64,000 nucleotides of DNA from Io17-Chloro-G2 sp965226915 (lineage in GTDB: Bacteria; Chloroflexota; Dehalococcoidia; Lucifugimonadales; UBA3495): the NCBI GenBank assembly GCA_965226915.1, contig CBDDEJ010000007.1:363621-427620 (forward strand), written 5' to 3'. Below the pieces are notes generated by a model. The model searched no databases and had not been told where the DNA came from. It was given only the letters and a program-made list of their open reading frames with translations. The position numbers and the translations under genes are program-made. Every line of letters starts with the position of its first letter. Position 1 is the first letter of the stretch. Positions 9,311 to 18,587 of the stretch are shown here, in pieces.

Positions 9311-9336
9311 AAGGGGCACGGCATGCCGTGCCCCTT
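9311..9336. terminator. Terminator-like palindrome between converging genes
   Basis: AAGGGGCACGGC and its complement form a perfect palindrome between the thioredoxin-like gene (plus) and an MFS gene (minus). It is followed by CCTTTT and could act bidirectionally. It has the same core as 7617-7640. Confidence 0.65.
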
Positions 9337-9365
9337 CCTTTTGGGTCACACCGTCTGGTTCGTTA

Positions 9366-10664
9366 TTAGTCCTGCCCGGACGGAGCCGGCTCTCCCAGCG
9401 CCAAAAAGAGCAGCGCACCAACAAAACTGACCACGGCCACCACGCTAAACGGTATGTCGTAACTGCCGGTGGCGTCGAACATGATTCCAGCAAACAAGGG
9501 GAAGGCCAAAAGAAAGACATTCATTGGGATCATCGAAACCCCCGTGATGCTGGCAAAGGCCTTCCGGCCGAAGTACAAGCCTCGGATGGACGTAGTCAAA
9601 GGCGTACGGCCGCCAAATCCGATGCCGAACACCACCGCGAACAAAAACACCAGCGGGCCGGAATCGGCGAATAGCAGAAGCACTACGGCCGCCGACTGAA
9701 TCGCTGAAAACCCAAACAGGGCGAAGCGCAGCGGCGCCCGGTCCCCCACATACCCACCCACCATGTTGAATATGGCCGAAACACCGGTTTGGGTGGCCAC
9801 TACCCACCCCACGGTCTGTAGCGAAAATCCTTGGTCGGTTAGCATGGTCCCCAAGTGAACCATCAAGGTGACGATGACGATGGAGGAACAGGCGTGACCC
9901 ATGGTTATAAGCCAGAAGGCCCGGGTTCGCAGCGCCTGCTGCCAAGTGTATTCAATCCCCTCTTTGACTGGCCGGCGTTTTTCTACTCCCGTGGAGACGC
10001 CGTCATCGGGCGGGCTGCCGTCGGGCAACAACCCGTAATCTTCCGGCTTGTTTCTAACCAATCTGGAAATAGGGAAGGCTAGCAATATCACCCCTAGGCC
10101 AATGACGACGGCGGCATTGCGCCAACCGTCTTCGCCGAACCGCGCGGGGTCTATGGCCCAGGCCAGCACCGGGACGACCACGACGCCACCCACGGCGAAT
10201 CCTTCCATCGCCAGGGCCATCGCCATGGTCCGGCGCTTGATGAACCAACTGTTCAGCACCGTCATCATGGGCAGCCAGGTCCCCAATCCGGCGCCGGAAC
10301 TCATGATGATGAACGCCAGGTAAAACTGCCACAGGTTGTTCACCCGGCTGAATGCCAGGAACCCCCCGCCCAGAACCAGTAAACCAATCAGGACCATCCG
10401 CCGGGGGCCTAATTTGTCGATGAGATACCCGGAGATAGGCCCCATGATGGACCCTTCGACCCGGGTCAGCGAGAAAGCCAGGGAGAGCTGGGCGCGGCTC
10501 CAGCCGAAATTGCTTTCCAAGACCACAAACCAAGCCGGCATTCCTTGGAAGATCGGCACGGTGCCAATGACCATTATCAGCGCGGCGATCCCGGCCAGCC
10601 ACCACCCATAGAATGCGCCTCGCATCTTGCCGACGGAATCTGTCAATGACCGTACTGGGACCAA
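9366..10664 (-). CDS. MFS transporter (OFA/monocarboxylate-type)
   Basis: The 432-residue protein has about twelve transmembrane helices. The N-terminal YGWWLAGIAALIMVIG segment and the loop LIDKLGPRRMVLIG (about 83-96) are typical of the oxalate/formate-antiporter and monocarboxylate group of MFS proteins. It probably carries an organic acid across the cytoplasmic membrane; the substrate is unknown. The start is TTG at 10664, chosen because GGAAGGAG lies six bases upstream. An ATG only a few bases away is in another frame that stops quickly. It diverges from the flavin monooxygenase gene at 10904. Confidence 0.88.
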   Translation of the reverse strand: MVPVRSLTDSVGKMRGAFYGWWLAGIAALIMVIGTVPIFQGMPAWFVVLESNFGWSRAQLSLAFSLTRVEGSIMGPISGYLIDKLGPRRMVLIGLLVLGGGFLAFSRVNNLWQFYLAFIIMSSGAGLGTWLPMMTVLNSWFIKRRTMAMALAMEGFAVGGVVVVPVLAWAIDPARFGEDGWRNAAVVIGLGVILLAFPISRLVRNKPEDYGLLPDGSPPDDGVSTGVEKRRPVKEGIEYTWQQALRTRAFWLITMGHACSSIVIVTLMVHLGTMLTDQGFSLQTVGWVVATQTGVSAIFNMVGGYVGDRAPLRFALFGFSAIQSAAVVLLLFADSGPLVFLFAVVFGIGFGGRTPLTTSIRGLYFGRKAFASITGVSMIPMNVFLLAFPLFAGIMFDATGSYDIPFSVVAVVSFVGALLFLALGEPAPSGQD

Positions 10665-10903
10665 TTCATCTCCTTCCTAACGTGTTGTCCGGCTTAACGT
10701 GCTATCCGGGCCGCTTTTTGATTCAACCGCCCTTCGCATTTGCGGCCATCATTATCCCACACCTCTATAAGCCAGTTGGTAATTCCAGGCGCCGTCAGAT
10801 CTTTGACGCTTGGTGGACGGGGAGGCCTGGGCTAGAGTAGCATCCAAAGTCGACGGCCCCCGTGGCGGGCCGCACTTCCCAACGGCTACTGGAGGCGATG
10901 GTC

Positions 10904-11989
10904 ATGAAGCATGGGTTATTTATGATGCCCTCACATCCGCCGGAGCGAGACCTGTTTCAAGCCCACCAATGGGACCTGGACTGCTTGAGCCTCGCCGATG
11001 ACCTGGGGTTTTCAGAAGCCTGGATTGGCGAGCATTTCACCAGCCCCTGGGAGCCGATCCCGTCTCCTGATCTGATGATCGCGCAGGCGTTGCAACGCAC
11101 CAAAAACATCGTGCTGGCAACCGGTGTCCACCTGCTTCCCTATCACCACCCGGCCGAGCTCGCCCACCGGGTGGCTTACCTTGACCACTTGGCCCAGGGA
11201 AGGTTCATGTTCGGCATCGGTTCAGGTGGCCTGCCAAGCGACTACGAGTTATTCGACGTTGACGGCAACGCCGGCGAGCACAGGGAGATGACCCGGGAGT
11301 CTATCGAGATCATCCTGAAGATTTGGGAGGATCAGGGCCCATTTCAGTACAAGGGAAAGTTCTGGAACGTAAACCTCCCCGACACCATGTACGGTTCTTT
11401 GAAGTATTTCCTAACCCCGTACCAGAAGCCGCATCCGCCCATCGGCGTCGCCTCGGTGAGCATTGGGTCTGAAACCCTGAAGATAGCTGGAGAGCACGGG
11501 TTCATGCCCATGAGCCTAGGCTTGAACAGTGAGTACATCGCCAGCCATTGGGAGGCAGTGGCGGAGGGCGCGGCAAGGACGGGTAAGACTCCAAGCAGAA
11601 GGGATTGGAGGATAGTGCGCGACGTATTCGTGGCGGATTCCGACGATGAAGCCTACGAAGCCGCCGTCAACGGCATGCTGGGCCGGGTGTGGCGGGACTA
11701 CCTGCTGCCCCTGTTTGACGCCTTCGACCTGCTGAAGGTGTTCAAGCACGACCAGGATCTTCCCGACTCGGCGGTCACTCCCGAATACATGGCGGAACAC
11801 CTGTGGCTGATCGGTTCGCCGGACACTGTGGAAGCCAAGCTGCGGGGTTTGTACTCCGATGCCGGAGGTTTTGGAACTTTACTGGTCCTCATCTACGACT
11901 ACATGGAAGACCAAGCCCGATGGGAGAACTCCATGAACCTTCTGGCCAAAGAGGTCATGCCGCGGTTGGAGGACCTGGTTCCTGACTAG
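10904..11989 (+). CDS. Luciferase-like (LLM) flavin-dependent monooxygenase
   Basis: This 361-residue bacterial-luciferase-fold protein has LADDLGFSEAWIGEHF near the N-terminus, the conserved ATGVHLLPYHHPAELAHRVA strand-helix (about 72-91), GRFMFGIGSG (about 104-113), and the YQKPHPPIGVA segment near residue 173. Such enzymes use FMNH2 or F420H2 to oxidise organic substrates. The start at 10904 is preferred over ATG 10898 because GGAGG is eight bases upstream of it and only two from the other. Related proteins lie at 24682, 41124 and 46230. Confidence 0.92.
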   Translation: MKHGLFMMPSHPPERDLFQAHQWDLDCLSLADDLGFSEAWIGEHFTSPWEPIPSPDLMIAQALQRTKNIVLATGVHLLPYHHPAELAHRVAYLDHLAQGRFMFGIGSGGLPSDYELFDVDGNAGEHREMTRESIEIILKIWEDQGPFQYKGKFWNVNLPDTMYGSLKYFLTPYQKPHPPIGVASVSIGSETLKIAGEHGFMPMSLGLNSEYIASHWEAVAEGAARTGKTPSRRDWRIVRDVFVADSDDEAYEAAVNGMLGRVWRDYLLPLFDAFDLLKVFKHDQDLPDSAVTPEYMAEHLWLIGSPDTVEAKLRGLYSDAGGFGTLLVLIYDYMEDQARWENSMNLLAKEVMPRLEDLVPD

Positions 11990-12043
11990 AGAGAAGTACG
12001 CCGAAGCCTCTAATCAGCGGCCCCCGGCCGGCGGCGGCAAGTT

Positions 12044-13186
12044 TTAGGCCTGTTTCGTTCTCAGGGGTCGGCTCACCTGGTGGAGGAATCTCAGCAACTC
12101 GAGATTGGAGCCTATGACGCTGGTTTCGTGGTACGAGATCGATTTTTCCCGGCAAAATTCCCTGACCATCTTTTGGGCGCGTCGTAGGTTTCTCCGAGGC
12201 ATACTGGGAAACAGGTGGTGCTCGATCTGATAGTTAAGCCCGCCGTAAACCACATCAGTTATCGGATGGGCCTTGACGTTGCGTGACGTCAAAACCTGGA
12301 GGCGCAGGAAGTCAATGTCTGCATCCTTGTCGAAAACAGGCATGCCCTTATGGTTGGGCGCAAACGTCCCGCCCATGAGCAGACCTGCCACTCCCTGGTG
12401 AACCAGCATGAACAACACCCCATGCCACGGCCCCAAAAGGAAATACAGCAGGCTGAGATAGATGCAGGCATGGGCCGCCAATAACAACGGTTCCAGAACC
12501 GGGTATTTTACTTCCCCGCCCCTGACGATGTAGTTAACGCCGCCAAATCGCAGGCTAATAGAAGACAGCGTCAAAATGGGGAAAAACAAAATGGCCTGGA
12601 ACCTGATTATCGGCCGCAGCCAGATGTTTTTGCTTAACACCTGTTCTTCGGTGAACGCGAACACCGACACCTCAATATCGCTGTCTTCTCCCACGACATT
12701 GGGGTTGGCGTGATGACGGTTGTGCTTATCCATCCACCAGCTCAGGTCCATAGCGACAAGGAAGGTGGCCAGCAGTCCGGCCAATTCGTTTCTCCGGGCC
12801 GACCGGGCTATCTGATAATGCCCTGCGTCGTGACCGATGAACGCTATTTGAGAAAAGGCGAATCCTACAAAGACGGCGTTGAGAAGTTGCCACCACAGGC
12901 CATCCACCAACGCCATAACGGCCACCCCTATGCCTAAGTAAGCGACGCCTAGGACAATCTTCATCGCGTAGAAAAGAGGTTGTTTCTCCAACATGCCAGC
13001 TTGCCTGACCCGGCGCCGCAATTCCAGATAGTCGTCGTTCTGTCTGGGGTCGATCGGGATGATGGATTCAAGCGATAGCGAGGGAGGGGTCAGCGTGGCG
13101 ATCGAGCTGGGAGCAACTACAGCATCCGCCAAAGTCACTCCGGCGGCATGCGACGTGGGTGAATCCTGGATGTCTTGGTCGGACAT
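12044..13186 (-). CDS. Fatty acid desaturase (membrane di-iron)
   Basis: The 380-residue integral membrane protein carries the three histidine boxes of acyl-lipid or acyl-CoA desaturases: HDAGH (about 124-128), HNRHH (about 159-163) and QIEHH (about 318-322), with hydrophobic helices between them. The QxxHH third box is typical of linoleoyl-CoA/front-end-type desaturases. Electrons probably come from a ferredoxin; the small Rieske protein just upstream (13295-13585) is a candidate partner, though that is inference. The first about 50 residues are polar and poorly conserved. Confidence 0.92.
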   Translation of the reverse strand: MSDQDIQDSPTSHAAGVTLADAVVAPSSIATLTPPSLSLESIIPIDPRQNDDYLELRRRVRQAGMLEKQPLFYAMKIVLGVAYLGIGVAVMALVDGLWWQLLNAVFVGFAFSQIAFIGHDAGHYQIARSARRNELAGLLATFLVAMDLSWWMDKHNRHHANPNVVGEDSDIEVSVFAFTEEQVLSKNIWLRPIIRFQAILFFPILTLSSISLRFGGVNYIVRGGEVKYPVLEPLLLAAHACIYLSLLYFLLGPWHGVLFMLVHQGVAGLLMGGTFAPNHKGMPVFDKDADIDFLRLQVLTSRNVKAHPITDVVYGGLNYQIEHHLFPSMPRRNLRRAQKMVREFCREKSISYHETSVIGSNLELLRFLHQVSRPLRTKQA

Positions 13187-13294
13187 TCCGCTTTTATCCT
13201 TTCCTGTCCGGCCGATGGGTTACCGCACCCTCACACTGGCGACACAGGTAATACTGAAATAGTTCTGAATTAAATCTGTCTGGGGCCTGAAGGC

Positions 13295-13585
13295 TCAGGG
13301 CAGTGGCTCCTGGGCGATCAACCTACCGTTTTCCACACTTACCGTGGTGGACCACATACGGGCGTTGGGGCCGTTGACGCAAACACCTTCTTTGTATTCG
13401 AAGCGCCATCCGTGGTCCGGGCACATGAAGCAGGTTCCCCAATCCACAACCTCGCCACCGTGATGAGGGCAGACGGTAGACAGCAGCATGTAGCCGTCTT
13501 TGCCCTGCACCAAGAAATATGACTCTCTATCCATTTCAATCAGCGCGGGGAACTTGATGAAATCGGTTTCAGCGCCTAGATCCAT
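13295..13585 (-). CDS. Small Rieske [2Fe-2S] ferredoxin-like protein
   Basis: The 96-residue protein contains the Rieske cluster ligands CPHHGG and, 16 residues on, CPDHGW (Cys-x-His and Cys-x-x-His, about 39-61). It is the size of a stand-alone Rieske ferredoxin or of a nitrite-reductase NirD/biphenyl-ferredoxin-type component that passes electrons to an oxygenase. It lies upstream of the desaturase gene on the same strand with a gap of about 110 bases, suggesting an electron-supply role. No reductase is visible in this window. Confidence 0.9.
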   Translation of the reverse strand: MDLGAETDFIKFPALIEMDRESYFLVQGKDGYMLLSTVCPHHGGEVVDWGTCFMCPDHGWRFEYKEGVCVNGPNARMWSTTVSVENGRLIAQEPLP

Positions 13586-13802
13586 CGGTTCACGTCTCCA
13601 TTAATTAGATTGAATAAAGAGCGTTAATGCAATCCGGCTAAGAAATCAGGCAACGAGTTTCTGGCTACCTTCCCCGAAGCGTACCTAGTATAAACTACGG
13701 TGGTGACAGGCTCAAGCCATGGCCAGTTCCAAATTGGAGCAATCGGACTGGCCCCGGCGGCGCCTTGATAAACAGCAATCGTAAATAATCGCCCAAATGC
13801 GG

Positions 13803-14756
13803 CTAATCTTCGCCGAAGAAGCGTCGGGGGTTATCCACCATGATTGCGTTTATATCCTGGTCGGTGGCGCCCAGCTCTTTAAGCCGGGGCAAGACCCGCC
13901 GGGTTATGAACAAATACCCGTCGGGATTGAACGCCCGCCGTTGATCCGCCAGTTCCTTGGTCACCTGGGTGCTGACCACCGAATTATCATGGGAAAGCAT
14001 AAGACGGTGGGCAAATCCCGCGTCGATCAGTTGTTTGACCACCTCGGTGCGCTTCTCCCAGTTGGGCGTCTCGGGCGTTCGGCCGCCGGGATACCGGTCC
14101 AACCCCAGCCAGACACCCTTGTTCAGCAATCCCAGTAAGTAATCCAGGTCGGTGTCGTCGTTGCTATGGCCCACGTAGACCCGGTTGAGATCGACCCCTT
14201 CTTCCTCAAGGATGCGCACCTGCTGCTCCCCAACCCTGTCGGGTGACCAAGTGTGGGTGGAGATTCGCACGCCGGTCTCCCTTTGTGTGATGGCGGCGGC
14301 TCTCAGAACGATCTCCTGGGGCGGGGTGATGCCTCCGCGGTCGCTGGCGACTTTGATGATCCCCGCTTTGATGCCGCTATCTTCGATTCCCTCTCGAATC
14401 TCACGAATGAAATGAGGCGCGATAGCATCGGGTGTGGAAGCAGCGAAATCCCGCGGAACCGCCAAGTGGTTGCCGGTGCAGGCTATGATGTGGACCCCGC
14501 TCCTTCTTGAAACTTCTTCCAATAACCGAATGTTCCGGCCCAAGTCGAAGGTGGTGACATCGACTATAGTTCGCACTCCTTCGTCGTAGGCTGCTTTCAG
14601 AGCCACGCCGCCCTCATCTGTCACGGCCTGGTGGTCGATGAATCCTGGATAGGTGTGGCTGACACCGGCTGCGCTGAGCAATACATGCTCGTGGCTCAAC
14701 GTAAATCCCAACTCAGATGCCTCTACGGGGCCCAGAACCGTGTTGACCGTGGCCAT
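13803..14756 (-). CDS. Phosphotriesterase-family metal-dependent hydrolase
   Basis: This 317-residue amidohydrolase-superfamily protein has the N-terminal metal-binding HxH in LSHEHVLL (about 20-27), the bridging lysine region AGIIKVASD (about 133-141), the metal histidines in STHTW (about 165) and YVGHSND (about 196), and the late aspartate in MLSHDNS (about 255). The family comprises lactonases and phosphotriesterase-homology proteins; for uncharacterised members a lactone or ester is the likelier substrate. It is the last gene of a minus-strand catabolic run starting near 18.6 kb. Confidence 0.9.
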   Translation of the reverse strand: MATVNTVLGPVEASELGFTLSHEHVLLSAAGVSHTYPGFIDHQAVTDEGGVALKAAYDEGVRTIVDVTTFDLGRNIRLLEEVSRRSGVHIIACTGNHLAVPRDFAASTPDAIAPHFIREIREGIEDSGIKAGIIKVASDRGGITPPQEIVLRAAAITQRETGVRISTHTWSPDRVGEQQVRILEEEGVDLNRVYVGHSNDDTDLDYLLGLLNKGVWLGLDRYPGGRTPETPNWEKRTEVVKQLIDAGFAHRLMLSHDNSVVSTQVTKELADQRRAFNPDGYLFITRRVLPRLKELGATDQDINAIMVDNPRRFFGED

Positions 14757-14798
14757 TCGTTCTTTCCTCCTGTTGAGCTATTGCCGGTGAGGGGCGCC

Positions 14799-15827
14799 CT
14801 ATTTCTGGGGCTCTATAATCACCTTCAAGGATTCTTTAGCATCGGCCGTCAGTTTAAAGCCCAGACCGGCATCGCCGAGCCCCAGCCGGTGGCTAATCAT
14901 TTGGCCTACCTGCACCCGGCCTGAGGCGATCAGCTCCATGGCCGTCCCGAGATCGGCGGGCGCCCCAGCGTAGGTCGTGGTCAAGGTGGCGTCATTGCGG
15001 AAGAACACGTCGTTAACCGGCACCGATACACTTACGCCCGGCTCGGTAGGGGCGAAGAAAAGCACCGTGCCGCCACGCTCGACCGATTGCAGGGCCTGGT
15101 CCAGCGCCGGAGGCGCTCCGGTGCAGACGATCACCAGGTCGGCAAGACGGCCTTCGTTGACCTCCCGCAGCCGGGCGGGCACGTCCTCAGATGCGGAAAA
15201 CGCCACGTCGGCGCCCAGCCTGCGCGCCGCTTCCAACCGGTAATCAACCATATCGATGGCGACGATGCGTCCGGCCCCCAACGCCCTGGCCAGATTGATA
15301 TGAAGCAATCCCGCCAGCCCGCTGCCCAGGACCAGCACGCTCTGGCCCGGTTGGATGTTCGCCCGTCTCTGGCCCCGGTACACACAGGCCAATGGCTCCG
15401 TGAAAGACGCGTCTTCAAAAGATACTTGGTCAGGAATTGAGAAAACGCCCCGGTCCACATTGATCTCCGGCACCCTCAGATACTCGGAAAAGCCGCCGGG
15501 CTCGAAATTGGTCTCCCGCAAGGTGTCGCAGACCGTGTGGTGGCCGGTCAGGCAAAACCGGCAGGCGTTGCAGGGAACGTGATGAGTGACCACCAACCGG
15601 TCCCCTTCTCTATATCGCTCCACTCCTGAACCGGTCTGCACAACCTGGCCCGAAACCTCGTGGCCTAGGACCGTGGGTGCCCGCTGGATGCGATACCACT
15701 CCATGACATCGCTGCCGCACAATCCTCCGGCCTCCACCCGCAGCAACAACTCTCCGGGGCCGATCTCCGGCACAGCCATCTCTTCAAGTCTCACGTCGTG
15801 GTTGTTGTAATACATCGCCACGCGCAT
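14799..15827 (-). CDS. Zinc-dependent medium-chain alcohol dehydrogenase
   Basis: The 342-residue MDR protein has the catalytic zinc ligand in GGLCGSDV (about 35-42), the GHEVSGQV histidine and glutamate (about 55-62), and the structural zinc cysteines CNACRFCLTGHHTVC (about 86-100). The Rossmann motif is VLGSGLAGLL (about 165). It resembles threonine/sorbitol dehydrogenase-type enzymes that oxidise a secondary alcohol with NAD(P). It precedes the phosphotriesterase-like gene by 42 bases on the same strand, so the two are probably one transcript. Confidence 0.92.
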   Translation of the reverse strand: MRVAMYYNNHDVRLEEMAVPEIGPGELLLRVEAGGLCGSDVMEWYRIQRAPTVLGHEVSGQVVQTGSGVERYREGDRLVVTHHVPCNACRFCLTGHHTVCDTLRETNFEPGGFSEYLRVPEINVDRGVFSIPDQVSFEDASFTEPLACVYRGQRRANIQPGQSVLVLGSGLAGLLHINLARALGAGRIVAIDMVDYRLEAARRLGADVAFSASEDVPARLREVNEGRLADLVIVCTGAPPALDQALQSVERGGTVLFFAPTEPGVSVSVPVNDVFFRNDATLTTTYAGAPADLGTAMELIASGRVQVGQMISHRLGLGDAGLGFKLTADAKESLKVIIEPQK

Positions 15828-16008
15828 AGAACATCTACCTCCGGGGTTTTAGTGGACGGGTGTGGACCACAGGCATGATCCTTATCGACGGGTTTCATTT
15901 CTACGGTGGTTAAAAGCGGATGCCCACAGCGCTTTCGCCTTCGATGTGGTGTTCGACCTCCCCTAAATCCCCTCCTTCGTAAGGGGGGACAAGCCGGCGG
16001 ACCAACCT

Positions 16009-16026
16009 CCCCCTTTGCAAAGGGGG
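16009..16026. repeat. Perfect 18-bp palindrome in a C/G-tract repeat
   Basis: CCCCCTTTGCAAAGGGGG sits in a block (about 15960-16040) built of CCCCT and AGGGGG tracts between the alcohol dehydrogenase and the LsrF-like aldolase. Similar tracts occur at 47370-47490 and 49700-49740. It could act as a terminator or be a dispersed intergenic repeat. The rest of 15828-16077 shows no gene. Confidence 0.55.
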
Positions 16027-16077
16027 ATTGAGGGGGATCTCCGCTCTCTTCCCGGCGCCGCCGTTGAAGCGGAAACC

Positions 16078-16890
16078 CTAGACTGCGGCCAACTGGCCGT
16101 TGCCTGCTTTTACGCTGTCGAATATCTCTTGGGCTTCCTTGACCGAGCCGTTCTCATGGACGACGTGCCGCAGGGCCCGAATCATGGGGACTGGGTAATC
16201 GCTTTGCCAGATGTTTCGCCCCAGATTTATCCCTATGGCGCCGTTTTGCATGCCGTCGTGAACAAACTCCAGCACCTCTAGCTCGGTGTCGGCCTGGGGA
16301 CCGCCGGCCATTATCACGGGAACCGGACAGCCGGTCACAACCTTGTCGAAGCCGTCGTCGCACCAATAGGTCTTGACGACGCGGGCGCCCAGTTCGGCGC
16401 AGATCCGGCAGGCCAGAGCTAGATACCTGGATTCCCGCTGCTCTAACTCCCTGCCGACCGCGGTTACCGCCATCACCGGTATGCCGTATTTTTCGCCCTC
16501 GTCCACCAGCTTGCCCAGGTTCAGCAGGGACTGCTTTTCGTATTCGGTGCCTATAAATACGGAAATACCAACGGCCGAGGCGTTCAACCGGATAGCATCT
16601 TCCATGCTGGTGGTGACCCCCTCGTCGGCCAAATCGTGGCCCACCATGCTGGTGCCGCCGGAGACCCGTAGGACCACCGGCTTGGTGTTGCCGGGGTCGA
16701 TGGCTGAGCGCAAAACGCCCCGAGTCACAAACAGGGCGTCGGAGTATGGCAACAGTGGCTGTATGGTCTTGGCCGGTTGTTCCAGCTTCCGTGTGGGACC
16801 CTGGAAATACCCGTGGTCTATGGGCAGGAACACGCAACGCCCGTCGGATTGGATCAATTGGGCCAACCTATTCGCCATTCCCCAGTCCAT
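16078..16890 (-). CDS. LsrF-like class I aldolase/thiolase (DeoC/FbaB superfamily)
   Basis: The 270-residue TIM-barrel protein aligns along its length with LsrF, the enzyme that cleaves phosphorylated autoinducer-2 breakdown product. Shared features are LDWGM-type N-terminus (MDWGMANRLA), DHGYFQGPT (about 25-33), TRGVLRS (about 56-62), the Schiff-base lysine in VVKTYW (about 165-170), and GINLGRNIWQSDYPV (about 220-234). LsrF uses CoA as acceptor, but no other lsr gene is present, so the substrate may be a different beta-dicarbonyl or sugar phosphate. It belongs to a minus-strand run with dehydrogenase, LUD and FAH-family genes. Confidence 0.85.
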   Translation of the reverse strand: MDWGMANRLAQLIQSDGRCVFLPIDHGYFQGPTRKLEQPAKTIQPLLPYSDALFVTRGVLRSAIDPGNTKPVVLRVSGGTSMVGHDLADEGVTTSMEDAIRLNASAVGISVFIGTEYEKQSLLNLGKLVDEGEKYGIPVMAVTAVGRELEQRESRYLALACRICAELGARVVKTYWCDDGFDKVVTGCPVPVIMAGGPQADTELEVLEFVHDGMQNGAIGINLGRNIWQSDYPVPMIRALRHVVHENGSVKEAQEIFDSVKAGNGQLAAV

Positions 16891-17071
16891 ACCTATGCCT
16901 CCCTACCTTTCTTGGCTGGCTGTATTGGGTATTTATTACAGAGCCGGGTCATTCTTTACCCGGTCAAAAACGCCTGGAATCTTCCGGTCACCATTTTACC
17001 TTCTTGGGGCCGCCAACTGCTAGGCCTGGGTCTCTACCGAAGAAGCCGAGGCCTGCCAAAGAATACGAAGT

Positions 17072-17671
17072 CTACCAACCCAACGTCTCTTTGATCAAAA
17101 TCATGGTAATCCTCCCGGCAACCTGTTCGTTTTCGAAGACCATGAGCTTGCCGATGGGCGCCGGGCTGCCGCCTCGGTTTTGGAGCCAGCTATCGTGGCG
17201 TCGCAACGTATAGCCCCTGACCCGGTCGATGGCGTCAGACAGGCTGGGGCAGATCTTTTGGGCGCCCGCCAACCAGATGAGGCGGCGGGCGTTATATGCG
17301 TAGGCGGCAATCTGGCTTCCCGAGCCGCTGGCCACCACCACCTCGCCCGTCTCAGCTATGGCTTGAACGCTGCCGATGAAATAATCCGCCAAGGTGGCGC
17401 GGCGGCGAATGTCTCGTTGCTTTACCGGGTCCTTCTCGGCCACCATGTCATCGTGCAGGTTCCGGTATTTGGGATTGCCCTTCACGAAGTCGGAATAGCC
17501 GATTGAATCCAGGGTCTCCGATGTGTTGTTAAAGATCACCGACCCTTCAGGCACCAGGTCTTTGAGAGCGTCCAAGGCTCGGGCGCCGTCGTCCACGACC
17601 AAAGTTTCAACGTTTCGGGCCTTCAAGGCGTCGACAGTGCGGCTTATGGAGCCCTCGCTCTTGGGATCCAT
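17072..17671 (-). CDS. LUD-domain protein (LutC/YkgG-like)
   Basis: The 199-residue protein matches the lactate-utilisation (LutC) domain family: a variable N-terminus, SVIFNNTSETLDSIG near residue 50, and the conserved AIAETGEVVVASGSGSQ (about 107-123). LUD proteins work with Fe-S/flavin subunits in lactate oxidation or stand alone with unknown function; no lutA or lutB is visible. The start at 17671 is chosen because GAGG lies just upstream and because it clears the preceding FAH-family gene, which ends four bases earlier. An earlier in-frame start would overlap that gene by about 70 bases. Confidence 0.85.
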   Translation of the reverse strand: MDPKSEGSISRTVDALKARNVETLVVDDGARALDALKDLVPEGSVIFNNTSETLDSIGYSDFVKGNPKYRNLHDDMVAEKDPVKQRDIRRRATLADYFIGSVQAIAETGEVVVASGSGSQIAAYAYNARRLIWLAGAQKICPSLSDAIDRVRGYTLRRHDSWLQNRGGSPAPIGKLMVFENEQVAGRITMILIKETLGW

Positions 17672-17675
17672 GTAG

Positions 17676-18587
17676 TTATCCTCGTTTGGGCGCCATGGCA
17701 ATGATTCCCGCGGCGAATTCGTTGTCGATTCCCCGGGGCCATTCACGCTGAGACGGGTCGCTGATCTTGATGACCAGAGCCGGGCCCATACCTTCGATTT
17801 CCATTCTAATGACGTCTCCGTCCTGCACGGCGCCGATATGTTGGTGATTCACGCCGGTGGCGATGACATCCCCCGGCTCCAGGGTGGTGATCTTCGAGAA
17901 TTCGGAGATCAACTCCGGCAGCAGGTGGGCCATGTCGCTGGTAGCGAAATCGTGGCGGGGCTCACCATTGTTCCAGAGCCTTACCTGCAAATTCTGGGGG
18001 TCGGCAATCTCGTCGGCCGTCACCAAGGCCGGCCCCATGGGAGCAAACGTATCCCAACATTTTCCCAGGAAAAAGCTGTTCCCCACGGCGCCCTGCAATC
18101 CCCTAGCCGACATGTCCAGGAAGTTGCAATAACCGAATACGTGGGACATGGCCTCTTCCTGGCTAACCTTGCTGGCGGTCTTGCCGATGACGAAGGCCAT
18201 TTCGGGCTCGTGGTGGAAGATCGACGCCGCCACCGGAGGAAGCTCGCAGGTGTCCCCGCTGCCAATCACGGCGTTTGGGGCCTTCAGGAAAGCATCCAAG
18301 ATGGCGGGCTCCCTTTGACCAAATTCCAGGTAATTCACCGCGGCGCAAATGAGTTTGGCCGGTTTGGGGACCGGCGCCCGAAATCTGACGCTTTCGATGG
18401 GCACGCCATCTTTGCCCGCGATCGCGGCCTCTATCTTCGGGCGGAACTCATCCCATCCGATGATCACGTCTTCAATCATGTCTTGGGGCCGGCGAAACTT
18501 CTGGCCATCCATAGCAGCCATGGCGTCGACCACCCGGCCGTCTTTGATTACCCCTAAGGAAAACTCGTTAAAAAGGACCAGCTTCAT
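17676..18587 (-). CDS. Fumarylacetoacetate hydrolase family protein
   Basis: The 303-residue protein has the FAH-fold catalytic region. The metal-binding ExE appears in FHHEPEMAFVIG (about 131-142), followed by the aspartate in YCNFLDMSARG (about 160) and the C-terminal GDVIATGVNHQHIG (about 256-269). Family members hydrolyse C-C bonds or decarboxylate/isomerise oxo-acids from aromatic or sugar-acid catabolism. It is the first gene of the minus-strand run and is nearly contiguous with the LUD gene, suggesting joint expression. The exact substrate is unknown. Confidence 0.9.
   Translation of the reverse strand: MKLVLFNEFSLGVIKDGRVVDAMAAMDGQKFRRPQDMIEDVIIGWDEFRPKIEAAIAGKDGVPIESVRFRAPVPKPAKLICAAVNYLEFGQREPAILDAFLKAPNAVIGSGDTCELPPVAASIFHHEPEMAFVIGKTASKVSQEEAMSHVFGYCNFLDMSARGLQGAVGNSFFLGKCWDTFAPMGPALVTADEIADPQNLQVRLWNNGEPRHDFATSDMAHLLPELISEFSKITTLEPGDVIATGVNHQHIGAVQDGDVIRMEIEGMGPALVIKISDPSQREWPRGIDNEFAAGIIAMAPKRG

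Noticed and set aside
16078..16890. A complete autoinducer-2 (lsr) uptake system
   Set aside because: Only the LsrF-like aldolase is present; no LsrK, LsrG, LsrR or transporter genes are seen.
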